Of a stretch of 64,000 nucleotides of DNA, positions 10,390 through 20,956 are shown piece after piece. Source of the DNA: JAIEPW01 sp964471915. GTDB taxonomy: Bacteria; Acidobacteriota; Terriglobia; Bryobacterales; Bryobacteraceae. A program made the position numbers and the translations under genes. Positions within the stretch are counted from its first letter, which is position 1; each line of letters begins with the position of its first letter. Location: NCBI GenBank assembly GCA_964471915.1, contig CAYYID010000023.1, positions 7,139-71,138 on the forward strand, read 5' to 3'. The notes below the pieces were generated by a model. The model saw only the letters and a program-made list of their open reading frames with translations, was not told the origin of the DNA and searched no databases.

Positions 10390-10433
10390 TGAACATGTTC
10401 GAAAATGAACAAGTTCATTATTGAACGCGTTCA
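10390..10433. promoter_or_regulatory. Triple palindromic operator array between the ABC exporter and the M48-like gene
   Basis: Three twelve-base palindromes lie in a row: TGAACATGTTCG (10390-10401), TGAACAAGTTCA (10406-10417) and TGAACGCGTTCA (10422-10433). All fit TGAAC-NN-GTTCA or differ by one base. Centres are exactly 16 bases apart, with four-base A/T spacers (AAAA, TTAT). This regular design indicates cooperative binding of a dimeric helix-turn-helix repressor, for example of the TetR type. No regulator gene is adjacent. The array lies between divergent genes and could control one or both. Confidence 0.8.
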
Positions 10434-10534
10434 GTTAGGTCCACCCACGAAGAATGCGTCCAGCGCGAGAGAGCTGGCAGCGATAGTGGGAGGGAGGGTA
10501 TGCTCATACTGCCGCCTGAGGTGGACGCTCACAG

Positions 10535-12055
10535 TTGTCAGACAACCCCGAATCGCGACCGCCCATCGAACCGCCGAAATTCCATCAGCAGGACGACCGT
10601 TGGTCATCGATCCTGTACCGTGGCGGCTTCGCTCTCGCCGTAGTCCTCTCCGTGAGCTACTTCACGAGCCAGAGCGAGGCCCGCTTCAAGGCCTTCCTCT
10701 TCTGGTACGTGTTCGTTGTCTGGATCGCGTTACCGGCCAGTCTCATCGCGGGCCGTGCCGCTGCCATCGCGCGCGCCGCCATGTCGCAGCCGACGGAAGA
10801 CGAGCATCTGATCGTGGCGTACCGGGACTCGCAGCCCGAACTGGTGCGTCTCGTCAACGAAGCCGCGACCCGCGCAGGCGCGGCTGACATCATCGAGATC
10901 GCCTTCACCGACGGCCGCCAGATCTCGGTCGAACGCGCGACGCAACTTGCGCGACGGGCCAAGATCCCGTTGGCGTGCCTTGGCGTCCTCTCGGTTGGAG
11001 AATTCTCCGCTCTCTTGACCGCGCACTTCTGCGCCGCTGCGTTGACGGATCGCTCTACAGGCGTCAGCTACAGCAAGGGACCGCCGTTTCTTGCGCGCTT
11101 CCGCTTCGCCCTTTCTCAGGATTCGAGCCCGTTCGGCAAACTACTCGCTCGTTTCCTTGCTGTGGACCTCGCGGCGCTCTTCGTGATCGAATCCCAGATC
11201 GAAGAGCGCGTCTGGCGGCGCGCCGATGCCGCCGCCATCGGCTTCGTACATCCCCGCTTGCTCGCCCGAGCCATCGAGGCCGAGTTGGTGCTGTTTCACC
11301 TGCAGCCGTGGATGCAGGCCGCGCTGACCGAGGCCGCCTCCGAAGGCGTTCTTCCGCCCTCCGCGGAAGGCTACGCCTTGATCCACAACGGTGAAGTCTT
11401 TTCGGGCTTCGCTGCCTACGCCTGGCAGATCCCGGACCCGGGTCCGATCTATCACCACCGGTTGAAACGGCTGCCAGGTGCCGGCGAGTCCGGGGGCGTC
11501 TCGGACCAGAGTCCTAGCGTGCTTTCGCAGTGCAAGAACCTCTGGCCGGTCGACGAGAGGTTAGCAGCTTTGCGGCAGCCGGACCGCAATACACCGCTAG
11601 AAAGAATCCGCTGGGACGAATTCCCGGATCGCGTCGTTCTCCCTCAGTTTCGGCGCGCACGCGACGCAAACCGTGCGGCGCTGGCAGACCTTAACGCCGC
11701 CGACATTGTCGCCCGATTTCGTGACCCGCAAGGACGCGAGTGGAAGGTCAACGTTCCCGGCAAAGAGCTGCCTGAAGTAGTTGAGCGGCGGGTGCATCTG
11801 CTGGTCACGGCGATGCAGGCACTTGCTCTCGCCTCCCTGGAGAGTAGCTGGAAGTTGCTTTGGCAATTGGGCGGCGCCATCGAGTTTGAGGGACCTCCGC
11901 CCGGGCTCCGCTTTAAGCCCTATGAGTGGATCGAACAAGTGCTCGAATCGGAGGGCACGACCGAGGCCGTCGCGATTGACCTGCGCTGGCGAGCCTTCGT
12001 CGCGGAGTCCGGCCTCGCCGGAATTTCACTTCTGCCGCCGCCGCACTCCGGCTGA
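10535..12055 (+). CDS. M48-peptidase-like membrane protein lacking the zinc site (pseudoenzyme)
   Basis: This 506-residue protein begins at a TTG preceded by GAGGTGG. Two hydrophobic segments (about residues 30-45 and 52-72) precede a soluble part. The overall path resembles M48 'zinc protease with chaperone function' proteins. One region corresponds to the usual L-x-x-x-F-x-x-V-L-A-HEFGH stretch but reads LSVGEFSALLTAHFCAAAL, so both HExxH histidines and the glutamate are lost or shifted. Downstream, SPFGKLLARFL and RVWRRADAAAIGFV correspond to the segment with the third ligand, where the metal-binding Glu is also missing. The likely role is non-catalytic scaffolding or regulation. The family link is my reading of a weak similarity and needs a profile search. 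Confidence 0.55.
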   Translation: MSDNPESRPPIEPPKFHQQDDRWSSILYRGGFALAVVLSVSYFTSQSEARFKAFLFWYVFVVWIALPASLIAGRAAAIARAAMSQPTEDEHLIVAYRDSQPELVRLVNEAATRAGAADIIEIAFTDGRQISVERATQLARRAKIPLACLGVLSVGEFSALLTAHFCAAALTDRSTGVSYSKGPPFLARFRFALSQDSSPFGKLLARFLAVDLAALFVIESQIEERVWRRADAAAIGFVHPRLLARAIEAELVLFHLQPWMQAALTEAASEGVLPPSAEGYALIHNGEVFSGFAAYAWQIPDPGPIYHHRLKRLPGAGESGGVSDQSPSVLSQCKNLWPVDERLAALRQPDRNTPLERIRWDEFPDRVVLPQFRRARDANRAALADLNAADIVARFRDPQGREWKVNVPGKELPEVVERRVHLLVTAMQALALASLESSWKLLWQLGGAIEFEGPPPGLRFKPYEWIEQVLESEGTTEAVAIDLRWRAFVAESGLAGISLLPPPHSG

Positions 12056-12122
12056 CAGTTCGCTTCATCCCGAACCGTCCGCTGGCCCTCGCACCGAAAC
12101 CTGCTTCGCCCGTTACCTCCTA

Positions 12123-12252
12123 TCAGCGCAGGGCCGTTCGAATGTCCTTCAGAAGCATCATGAGCTGAAACGGGGTCTATGGGTGATGCCTCGAAACCGA
12201 AGTACCGGTAAGACCTCCGCGCTTCTTCGTCGATCGCAGAACTCGGGCACAA
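12123..12252 (-). pseudogene. Remnant of a TacT-type GNAT toxin (C-terminus only, frameshifted)
   Basis: Three bases after the TacA-like antitoxin stop, the minus strand encodes SYRYFGFEASPIDP. This is the characteristic end of GNAT toxins of the TacT family (FGFE-x-SP-x-DP). The expected tail, FQLMMLLKDIRTALR followed by TGA, continues in a different frame. About 120 N-terminal residues, which carry the acetyl-CoA site, are absent, and a frameshift separates the last two pieces. The gene cannot make an active acetyltransferase. Its position and order (antitoxin first, toxin second) match tacAT modules. Confidence 0.8.
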
Positions 12253-12255
12253 CGC

Positions 12256-12549
12256 TCACGGGCGGCGTTCCGCGACATGCGATTCCGCGAACAACTTCCG
12301 CAGGCGCGGCTTTCGCTTCGCGGTGCGGTCCAGCGCCTTCAGGAACAGCGCCCAACGGCGGTCATCCAGGACGAACCGCGTCTGATCGGCGAGGACCACC
12401 TCGGCTTTCCCGCGCGCGGCGGTCAGGATGAAGTCCGTGATATTGACGCCCTGCCGCTCCGCGGCGACTTTGATGAACGTCTCCTCGCGGGCAGTCGCAC
12501 GGAGTCGAAAGCGCCGGTCTTTCGGCTGTTCGGGCGTGGTGATGGCCAT
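12256..12549 (-). CDS. TacA-type (DUF1778) antitoxin, orphaned
   Basis: This 97-residue protein has the DUF1778/TacA build. An N-terminal ribbon-helix-helix DNA-binding half (RFRLRATAREETFIKVAAE, then GVNITDFILTAARGKAEVV) is followed by a C-terminal toxin-binding tail (TRFVLDDRRWALFLKALD, then PRLRKLFAE). The start is the ATG at 12549; a longer frame reaching 12753 encodes arginine/tryptophan-rich nonsense opposite aidB. The cognate GNAT toxin survives only as a fragment, so the antitoxin is orphaned. It may persist as a DNA-binding autoregulator or protect against toxins from elsewhere. Confidence 0.85.
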   Translation of the reverse strand: MAITTPEQPKDRRFRLRATAREETFIKVAAERQGVNITDFILTAARGKAEVVLADQTRFVLDDRRWALFLKALDRTAKRKPRLRKLFAESHVAERRP

Positions 12550-12631
12550 CGAGAACTCCGCCTCTATTGTGCTGCCGTTGTACGCCGCGCCTGGCGTGGC
12601 CCGGAACCGGGAGCGACAGCGCCGGGCCAAA

Positions 12632-14224
12632 TCACCGCATCGCCGCCACGCTGCCCCGCTCCAGGATCCCATCCACGTCGGACTCCCGCGGCAGCGCGCC
12701 AAACACCCGGCCCCGATCCGTCCGGAACGCCGCCGCCACCGGCTCCGGCGCATAGCGCTCGGCGAGGGACGACTGCAGGGCGGTCGCCAGCAGCTCGCCG
12801 AAGCGGCGGGCCTCGCTTTCCGCGACGCCGTGCGCGAGCATCGCGTCGATCGCGTCGGTGCGCACGCCGCCGGCGCGGATCTCCGTCCGCAGCGCTTCGA
12901 TTCCTTCCGGTTCTTTCTTCAAGCCGCGCAGGATGTCGAGCGCGATCACGTTGCCGGAGCCTTCCCAGATCGAGAGCAGGGGTGCCTCGCGGTACAGCCG
13001 GGGCATGCCGGACTCTTCGACGTAGCCCGCGCCACCCAGGCATTCCAGAGCTTCATTGATCATGGCGGGCGCGCGCTTGCAGATCCAGAACTTGGCCACG
13101 GCGGCGCCGAGGCGGGCGAAAGCCTGCTCCGCGGGGTCGCGCTCGCGGCGGTCGAAAGCCTCGGCGAGGCGCAGCATCAGCAGCGCGGAGACCTCCCATT
13201 CGATGGCCAGATCCGCCAGTACGCCGCGCATCAGGGGCTGTTCGATCAAGTGCTTGCCGAACGCGGCGCGGTGCTCGACATGGTGGCGGGCGAGCGTCAG
13301 CGCGTGGCGCATCAGCCCGGTGGAGCCGATCACGCAGTCCAGGCGCGTGTGCGCCACCATCTCGATAATGGTGGCGACGCCGCGGCCTTCCTCGCCGATC
13401 CGTTGCGCCCAGGCGTCCTCATACTCCACTTCGCTCGAAGCGTTCGCGCGGTTGCCGAGCTTGTTCTTGAGGCGCTGGAAGTACAGGCCGTTCTGCGCGC
13501 CCTCGGGCGTCCAGCGCGGCACCAGGAAGCACGTCAGCCCGCCGGGAGCCTGCGCCAGCACCAGGAACGCGTCGCACATGGGCGCGGAGCAGAACCACTT
13601 GTGTCCGGTGATGCGGTAGGTCCCGTCCGCCGCGCGCGCGGCGCGCGTCGAGTTGGCGCGGACGTCACTGCCGCCCTGTTTCTCCGTCATGGCCATGCCG
13701 ACGGTGACGCCGGACTTCCGCTCCGCAGGCTGGAACGACGGATCGTAAGCGCGCCGCACCAGGCGCGGCTCCCACTCCGCGGCCACCGCCGGTTCCGCGC
13801 GCAGGGCGGGAACCGCGGCGTAGGTCATCGAGACCGGACAGGTGTGTCCGGCTTCCGCCTGCGTCGCCAGGTACAGCAATCCCGCGCGCGCGACGTGCGC
13901 GCCGGGACGCGGATCGTCCCAGGGCAGGGAATGGACCCCGGCCTCGAGCGACAGCCGCATCAGGGCGTGGTACGAAGGATGGAACAACACCTCGTCGCGC
14001 CGGTGGCCGAAGCGGTCGTGCGTGTGGAGCACCGGCGGATTCTCATTCGCTTCGAAGCCCCAGCGGCGGACCTCCTCGCTGCCGGTGCGTTCGCCGAAGA
14101 CGGCCAGGTGTGCGCGCGACCACGGCGCGGCCCGCTCGATGCCCGCCGCGAGCACCGGATCCGCCGTGAACGCGTTGTACGGGCCCAGCTCCGGAGGTTG
14201 GTTGCGAACCTCGTGTGTCGCCAT
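12632..14224 (-). CDS. aidB: AidB-type acyl-CoA dehydrogenase
   Basis: This 530-residue flavoprotein closely follows E. coli AidB along its length. Matches include an N-terminal NQPPELGPYN, VNPPELL-like NENPPVLHTHD, GMAMTEKQGGSDVRAN, GHKWFCSAPMCDAFLVLAQ, KNKLGNRANASSEVE and SIWEGSGNVIALDILRGL. The tail after residue 430 corresponds to the extra domain by which AidB binds DNA. AidB is part of the adaptive response to alkylating agents in E. coli and has weak isovaleryl-CoA dehydrogenase activity; its exact job is unsettled. No ada or alkB gene is adjacent. It is divergent from a serine hydrolase, with only 26 bases between the two starts, so the promoters must overlap. Confidence 0.92.
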   Translation of the reverse strand: MATHEVRNQPPELGPYNAFTADPVLAAGIERAAPWSRAHLAVFGERTGSEEVRRWGFEANENPPVLHTHDRFGHRRDEVLFHPSYHALMRLSLEAGVHSLPWDDPRPGAHVARAGLLYLATQAEAGHTCPVSMTYAAVPALRAEPAVAAEWEPRLVRRAYDPSFQPAERKSGVTVGMAMTEKQGGSDVRANSTRAARAADGTYRITGHKWFCSAPMCDAFLVLAQAPGGLTCFLVPRWTPEGAQNGLYFQRLKNKLGNRANASSEVEYEDAWAQRIGEEGRGVATIIEMVAHTRLDCVIGSTGLMRHALTLARHHVEHRAAFGKHLIEQPLMRGVLADLAIEWEVSALLMLRLAEAFDRRERDPAEQAFARLGAAVAKFWICKRAPAMINEALECLGGAGYVEESGMPRLYREAPLLSIWEGSGNVIALDILRGLKKEPEGIEALRTEIRAGGVRTDAIDAMLAHGVAESEARRFGELLATALQSSLAERYAPEPVAAAFRTDRGRVFGALPRESDVDGILERGSVAAMR

Positions 14225-14250
14225 GGCCGTATTCTATACTGGACGCTTCC

Positions 14251-15741
14251 ATGCGATACCTTCTGCCGTTGCTGGCCGCCGGCCTCGCCGCCGCGCAGCC
14301 GCCTTCCGAACTGAAGCTCGATGAGCGCCGCGTGGACGCGGCGGTGGAGAAGTCGCTGCGGGCCTGGGAAGCGCCCGGCGTGGCCGTGGCGATCGTGCGC
14401 GGGGACACGGTGCTGCTGGCCAAGGGCTACGGCGTCAAGGATCTCAAGACCAAGCAGCCGGTGACGCCGCACACGCAGTTCGCCATCGGCTCCACGACGA
14501 AGGCGTTCGTCACCGCGGCGATGGCGATGCTCGCCGACGACGGCAAGCTCGGCTGGGACGATCCGGTGCGCCGGCATCTGCCGTACTTCAAGCTGTCCGA
14601 TCCCGCGGCGGACCAACTGGTGACGCTGCGCGACCTGGTGACGCACCGGACCGGCCTGGTGCGGCACGATCTGCTGTGGTACGGGTCGCCGTGGGACCGG
14701 GACGAGATCGTGCGCCGCGCCGGCTCGCTGCCGCTGACGTACCCGCTGCGCGCCCGGTGGTCCTACCAGAACATCATGTTCATCGCGGCGGGCCAGGCGG
14801 TGGGCGCGGCCGCGGGATCCAGTTGGGAGAACTTCACGCGGGTCCGGATCTTCGCCCCGCTGCGCATGGCGAACTCGAACTTCTCGTCGCGCGCCGCGGA
14901 GGCGGCCCCGGATCATGCCACGCCGCACGGCCGCCGCGACGCCGGCAAAGTCGAGGTGATCCCGTGGCGCAACCTGGACAACGCGGGTCCCGCCGGGTCG
15001 ATCAATTCCTCGGCGCAGGACCTGACGAACTGGCTGCGGCTGCATCTCAACAAAGGCGTCTTCGAGGGACGGCGGCTGATCTCGGCGCGGAACTACCGTG
15101 AGCTGGTGACGCCGCAGATGGTGATGCCGCAAGGGGCGGAGGCCGGGCGGTTCTACGTGCCCGGAGCGCAGCAGATCAGCTATGCGCTGGGCTGGGCGGT
15201 GCATGATTACCGCGGCAAGCATGTGGTGACGCACGGCGGAGCGATCGACGGCTTCCGCGCGCAGATCGCGTTCCTGCCGGCGGAGGGCCTCGGCGTCGTG
15301 GTGCTCTCGAACCTCGGGGACCGCAACCTGCCGGAGGCGCTGCGCCTCACGCTGATCGACATCGCGCTCGACTTGCCCGCGCAGGATTGGGACAAGGTCT
15401 ATATCGACCTCGAAACCGCGCAGACCAAGGTGGCCGAGGCGCAGCGCGCCGCGCGCGACAAGGCGAAGCCCACCGCCACGCGCGCCACGCACGACCTGAA
15501 GGATTTCGCGGGCGAGTATCGCCACGCGGCGTACGGCCTGCTCAAGGTGACCTACGACGACGCGAAGCTGGCCGCGCAGTGGAGCAGTTACCGCGAGACG
15601 CTTCACCACGACAACTACGATACGTTCCGGATCCGCGAGGGCCGCCTGGACGGCTCCACGCTGACGTTCCGCCTGTCGGCCGCGGGCGCGGTGGACGGCG
15701 TCCGCTTCCTCGATATGGATTTCGCCCGGGTTTCGCAATAA
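14251..15741 (+). CDS. Secreted serine hydrolase of the beta-lactamase/penicillin-binding family with DUF3471-like tail
   Basis: This 496-residue protein has a signal peptide (MRYLLPLLAAGLAAAQ). The catalytic motifs of class C-like serine hydrolases are present: S81-T-T-K84, a Y-x-N motif in RWSYQNIMF, and HGG in VTHGGAIDGF. A C-terminal beta-domain from about residue 405 (LKDFAGEYRHAAYGLLKV) looks like DUF3471, common in these esterases/peptidases. It probably acts on peptides or esters in the periplasm rather than on antibiotics. The start is the ATG at 14251, where the signal peptide begins. It is followed after nine bases by a second serine hydrolase, suggesting an operon. Confidence 0.85.
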   Translation: MRYLLPLLAAGLAAAQPPSELKLDERRVDAAVEKSLRAWEAPGVAVAIVRGDTVLLAKGYGVKDLKTKQPVTPHTQFAIGSTTKAFVTAAMAMLADDGKLGWDDPVRRHLPYFKLSDPAADQLVTLRDLVTHRTGLVRHDLLWYGSPWDRDEIVRRAGSLPLTYPLRARWSYQNIMFIAAGQAVGAAAGSSWENFTRVRIFAPLRMANSNFSSRAAEAAPDHATPHGRRDAGKVEVIPWRNLDNAGPAGSINSSAQDLTNWLRLHLNKGVFEGRRLISARNYRELVTPQMVMPQGAEAGRFYVPGAQQISYALGWAVHDYRGKHVVTHGGAIDGFRAQIAFLPAEGLGVVVLSNLGDRNLPEALRLTLIDIALDLPAQDWDKVYIDLETAQTKVAEAQRAARDKAKPTATRATHDLKDFAGEYRHAAYGLLKVTYDDAKLAAQWSSYRETLHHDNYDTFRIREGRLDGSTLTFRLSAAGAVDGVRFLDMDFARVSQ

Positions 15742-15750
15742 GGTTTCGCC

Positions 15751-17790
<2,040 letters not shown>

Positions 17791-17801
17791 ATGGGAACGA
17801 T

Positions 17802-18233
17802 ATGGCGAAAAAAGAAGATCTGTCCGCAGTCTATAACTCGCTGGTGATCGTCTGGGCCGCGCTTGCCATGTCGGTGGTGCTGTATTTCGTAATCACCAAG
17901 ACGGTGATGCATCCGCCGGCGGAGCAGAATGAGTCCTTGGCGTGGATCTTCGCGGCCGTGGGAGTCGCGGCGCTGGCGGTGAGCTTCGTCGTGAAAAGGT
18001 TGTTTCTCGCCCGGGCGGCCGCCCAACGTAATTCCGGGCTGATGCGGACGGCGTTCGTGATGGCCTTCGCGCTGGCGGAAGTCCCGGCGCTGATGGGCAT
18101 GATTGCGTTCGTGGCGACGGGCTGGGAGTATTCGTGGGTGATGTTCCTGGTCGCGGCCATCGGTTTCGGATTACACTTCCCCAGCCGTAATACTGTCGAC
18201 GAGACCCTCGGCGGCGGCGGCGCCTCTCGTTGA
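17802..18233 (+). CDS. Small four-helix membrane protein of unknown function
   Basis: This 143-residue protein has four predicted membrane segments at about residues 11-32, 46-65, 82-105 and 110-125. The third reads MRTAFVMAFALAEVPALMGMIAF. Its small-residue pattern with a central glutamate recalls the proton-binding helix of ATP synthase c subunits, but the protein is longer and there is no ATP synthase context. Its start lies 11 bases after the hydrolase-fusion stop, so it may belong to that operon. I do not recognise the family. Confidence 0.65.
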   Translation: MAKKEDLSAVYNSLVIVWAALAMSVVLYFVITKTVMHPPAEQNESLAWIFAAVGVAALAVSFVVKRLFLARAAAQRNSGLMRTAFVMAFALAEVPALMGMIAFVATGWEYSWVMFLVAAIGFGLHFPSRNTVDETLGGGGASR

Positions 18234-18286
18234 TTCCCGGATATTGACGGGTATTTTCCTGATATCATGCGAGCGCGGAAGGCGCT

Positions 18287-20956
18287 ATGCGGGTCCGTTT
18301 TCTCGCGCTGCTGTTGTTCGCGATCGTCGGGGCTGACGCCCAGCCTGACGATGCGCGGTGGCGCGCGCTGCTGCGGAAGGATGCCGCGGGCGATCCCGAG
18401 CCGCGGGCGCGGGAGGCGCTGAAGATCGCTGAGCGCTTCGGGGAAGCGGATCCGCGGCTGCTCGAGAGCCTGATCTTCCTGCACGAAAACCTGTGGGGCT
18501 TAGAGAGCAAACCCGAGAAGGAAGCCCTGCGCAAACGCGCGCTGGCGCTTCGTTCCGGTGTCGCGCGGCGCGTGGCGGGCGACCGCGCGGCCGAGGCTGA
18601 CTTCGCGAGCCTGCTGCTCCGTCTGGGCAAGGCCTTGTCGGGAAACGGGCAGCATCGCGATGCGCGGCTCACCCAGCGCGAGGCTCTGGAGATCCGCGAG
18701 CGGCTGTTCGGCCAAAGCAGCGCATCGACGGCCGAGGCCTGGGTGGCGCTTGCCTGGACAGCGCAACATGACAAGTCGCCCGACGAAGCCCGCGGCGCCA
18801 TCAGCCGTGCCCTGGAACTGCGGCAGCAGAGCGGCGCCGGCCGGACGCCCGAGTTTGCTGGGCTGCTGGAGGAGTCCGCGCGCCTGTTCGGAGCCGATAA
18901 GAAGTTCGCCGAGTGCGAGGCCGAGTACCGGCGCTCCCTGGCGCTCCGCGAGAGCCTGTCCGGGCCCCATGACCCGGAGTTGGCGAAGGCGCTGACACGG
19001 ATCGCGCGGGATGTCCGGCATTGGAAGTCGCCCCAGTTCGCGGAATCCTGTTTTCGCCGTGCGGTTGAGGTTCGGAAGGCTGCGGCTGCCGGATCCGCAG
19101 CGCATCGCGATGCGCTGAACGACCTGGCCGATTTCCTTGCCGGCGAGGAGCGCACCGGCGAAGCGGAACAAACGTACGAAATGGCGCTCGCTCTGCGGCG
19201 GGACCGGGGTCCGGTGGACCGCGTTGCTATCGCATCACTCCGCGGGCTGGTGTCGCTACGCATGGAGGCCGACCGGTATGCTGATGCCATTGAGGCAGGC
19301 GAACCGGCGCTGGCCGCCATTGCCGCAGATCGCGACCTGGCTCCCTTTGACTTGACCACGCTGCGCCGGGACCTCGCGGAGTGCTACCTGCGCACGGGCA
19401 ACGATACGCGCGCCGAGGCCGAGTTCGCGGTGTTGCGGGCGGACGCCCAGGGGGTGCACCGGCACTTCCTGGCCGAGACCGCGAACCGGCTGAGCAAGAT
19501 CTACCAGGAACGCGGCGACTATCCGAAGGCGGCCGAGAAACTCGAGATCGCGATTGCGGCGTGGGAAGCCTTGAACTACAAGAACCCCGAGGATATGCTC
19601 CGGCTCGCCAAGCTGTATGAGGCGATGGGCCGCCTTGACGACGCCAACCGCATGAACATGGCGGCCCTCGCCACGACGGGGGCCATGGTGACGTCCGAAG
19701 CCGCGACGAATACCCGCTTGCGCGAGGCGTTGCTCGCCATTGCCATCGTGGCCGGTTTGGCGCTGTTCTTCGGCGTGTTTGTCTCGGGCATCCTGTTCTG
19801 GGTGCTGGGCCGGCAGTTGGACCGCAAAGTAGCGATGCTGTTTGCGCCCCCGGCGCCGGCGCCTGCCGCGCTCCCGGTCCATGAGCAGGTCGAACTCGCG
19901 CCGGTGCGGTTCCTCGTTCCGGAGGAGGCTGCTCCGGCGGCGGCACTGGAGACGGAGCCAGCGGCCGCTCCGGCGGCCGAAGAAGCCCCCGCGGAAGCGC
20001 CGCCCCCCGCGCCCGAACCCCCGCCGCCCACCCGCATGACCGTCCACGCCGACGGCACCACGCTCTTCGCCATGCGGGTCCTGAACCTGCTGCTCGCCCT
20101 GCTCACGCTCGGCGTCTACAGTTTCTGGGGCAAAGCCAAGGTTCGCCGGTACGTCTTCGGTCAGATCGAGTACCTCGGCGACCGCTTCGCGTTCCACGGC
20201 CACGGACGCGAGCTGTTCTTCGGCTGGCTGCGCGCGCTGCCGGCGCTGGGCTTCGTGTTCCTCTTCCCGAACGTCCTGCCGCTCGTCTGGCAAAGCAAGT
20301 TCTCGATGCTGGTGGCGCAGCTCGCGGTCTTCGCCCTGATCTTCGTCCTGTGGCCGATCGCGCGCGTCGGGGCGTACCGTTACCGCATCACGCGGATGTC
20401 GTGGCGCGGCATCCGGTTCTCGTACCGCGGCTCCGCGTTGCGCTACCTCGGCGTCACGGCAGCGGGCTATCTCGGCAACAGCCTCACCGGCGGGCTCTAC
20501 AACCCGTTTCTCGACATGCGCCGCGAGCGGCTGCTGACCGGCGACACGTACTTCGGCACCGCGCGCTTTCAGTTCACCGGCAAGGGCAACGACCTGTTCG
20601 CGGCGTGGCTCTTCGCGCTGCCGTTCACGTTCTGCACCCTCGGGCTCGCGTGGCCGTGGTGGAGCGCCCTGCGGCAGCGCTATGTTTGGGCGCATACCAC
20701 CGCTCCCGGGGTCCGGTTCCGGTCCACCGCCACCGGCTGGGGGCTGCTGCGCCTGTGGAGCGGCAACTTCGCGCTGATCGTTTTCACGCTCGGGCTCGGC
20801 GCTAGTTGGGCGATGCTGCGGACCCTCGACTTCTGGAGCCGCCATATCGAGGTGACCGGCGCGCCGGATCTGGACGCCGTGCGCCAGGACCTGCAGGCCG
20901 TCTCGGCCCAGGCGGAAAGCTACGCCGATTTCCTCGGCTTCGACTTTGGCCTATGA
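18287..20956 (+). CDS. TPR-repeat protein fused to a DUF898 (YjgN-like) membrane domain
   Basis: This 889-residue protein has a signal peptide (MRVRFLALLLFAIVGADA). About 430 residues of helical TPR-like repeats follow (e.g. ALRRDLAECYLRTGNDTRAEAEF, written in part). A membrane segment lies near residues 484-508 and a Pro/Ala-rich linker near 520-583. The C-terminal DUF898 domain has the signature LLTLGVYSFWGKAKVRRY, then GDRFAFHGHGRELF and several more helices. DUF898 proteins are poorly understood inner-membrane proteins. Its stop overlaps the start of an M48 peptidase by four bases (ATGA), so the two proteins are translationally coupled and probably act together at the membrane. Confidence 0.85.
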   Translation: MRVRFLALLLFAIVGADAQPDDARWRALLRKDAAGDPEPRAREALKIAERFGEADPRLLESLIFLHENLWGLESKPEKEALRKRALALRSGVARRVAGDRAAEADFASLLLRLGKALSGNGQHRDARLTQREALEIRERLFGQSSASTAEAWVALAWTAQHDKSPDEARGAISRALELRQQSGAGRTPEFAGLLEESARLFGADKKFAECEAEYRRSLALRESLSGPHDPELAKALTRIARDVRHWKSPQFAESCFRRAVEVRKAAAAGSAAHRDALNDLADFLAGEERTGEAEQTYEMALALRRDRGPVDRVAIASLRGLVSLRMEADRYADAIEAGEPALAAIAADRDLAPFDLTTLRRDLAECYLRTGNDTRAEAEFAVLRADAQGVHRHFLAETANRLSKIYQERGDYPKAAEKLEIAIAAWEALNYKNPEDMLRLAKLYEAMGRLDDANRMNMAALATTGAMVTSEAATNTRLREALLAIAIVAGLALFFGVFVSGILFWVLGRQLDRKVAMLFAPPAPAPAALPVHEQVELAPVRFLVPEEAAPAAALETEPAAAPAAEEAPAEAPPPAPEPPPPTRMTVHADGTTLFAMRVLNLLLALLTLGVYSFWGKAKVRRYVFGQIEYLGDRFAFHGHGRELFFGWLRALPALGFVFLFPNVLPLVWQSKFSMLVAQLAVFALIFVLWPIARVGAYRYRITRMSWRGIRFSYRGSALRYLGVTAAGYLGNSLTGGLYNPFLDMRRERLLTGDTYFGTARFQFTGKGNDLFAAWLFALPFTFCTLGLAWPWWSALRQRYVWAHTTAPGVRFRSTATGWGLLRLWSGNFALIVFTLGLGASWAMLRTLDFWSRHIEVTGAPDLDAVRQDLQAVSAQAESYADFLGFDFGL

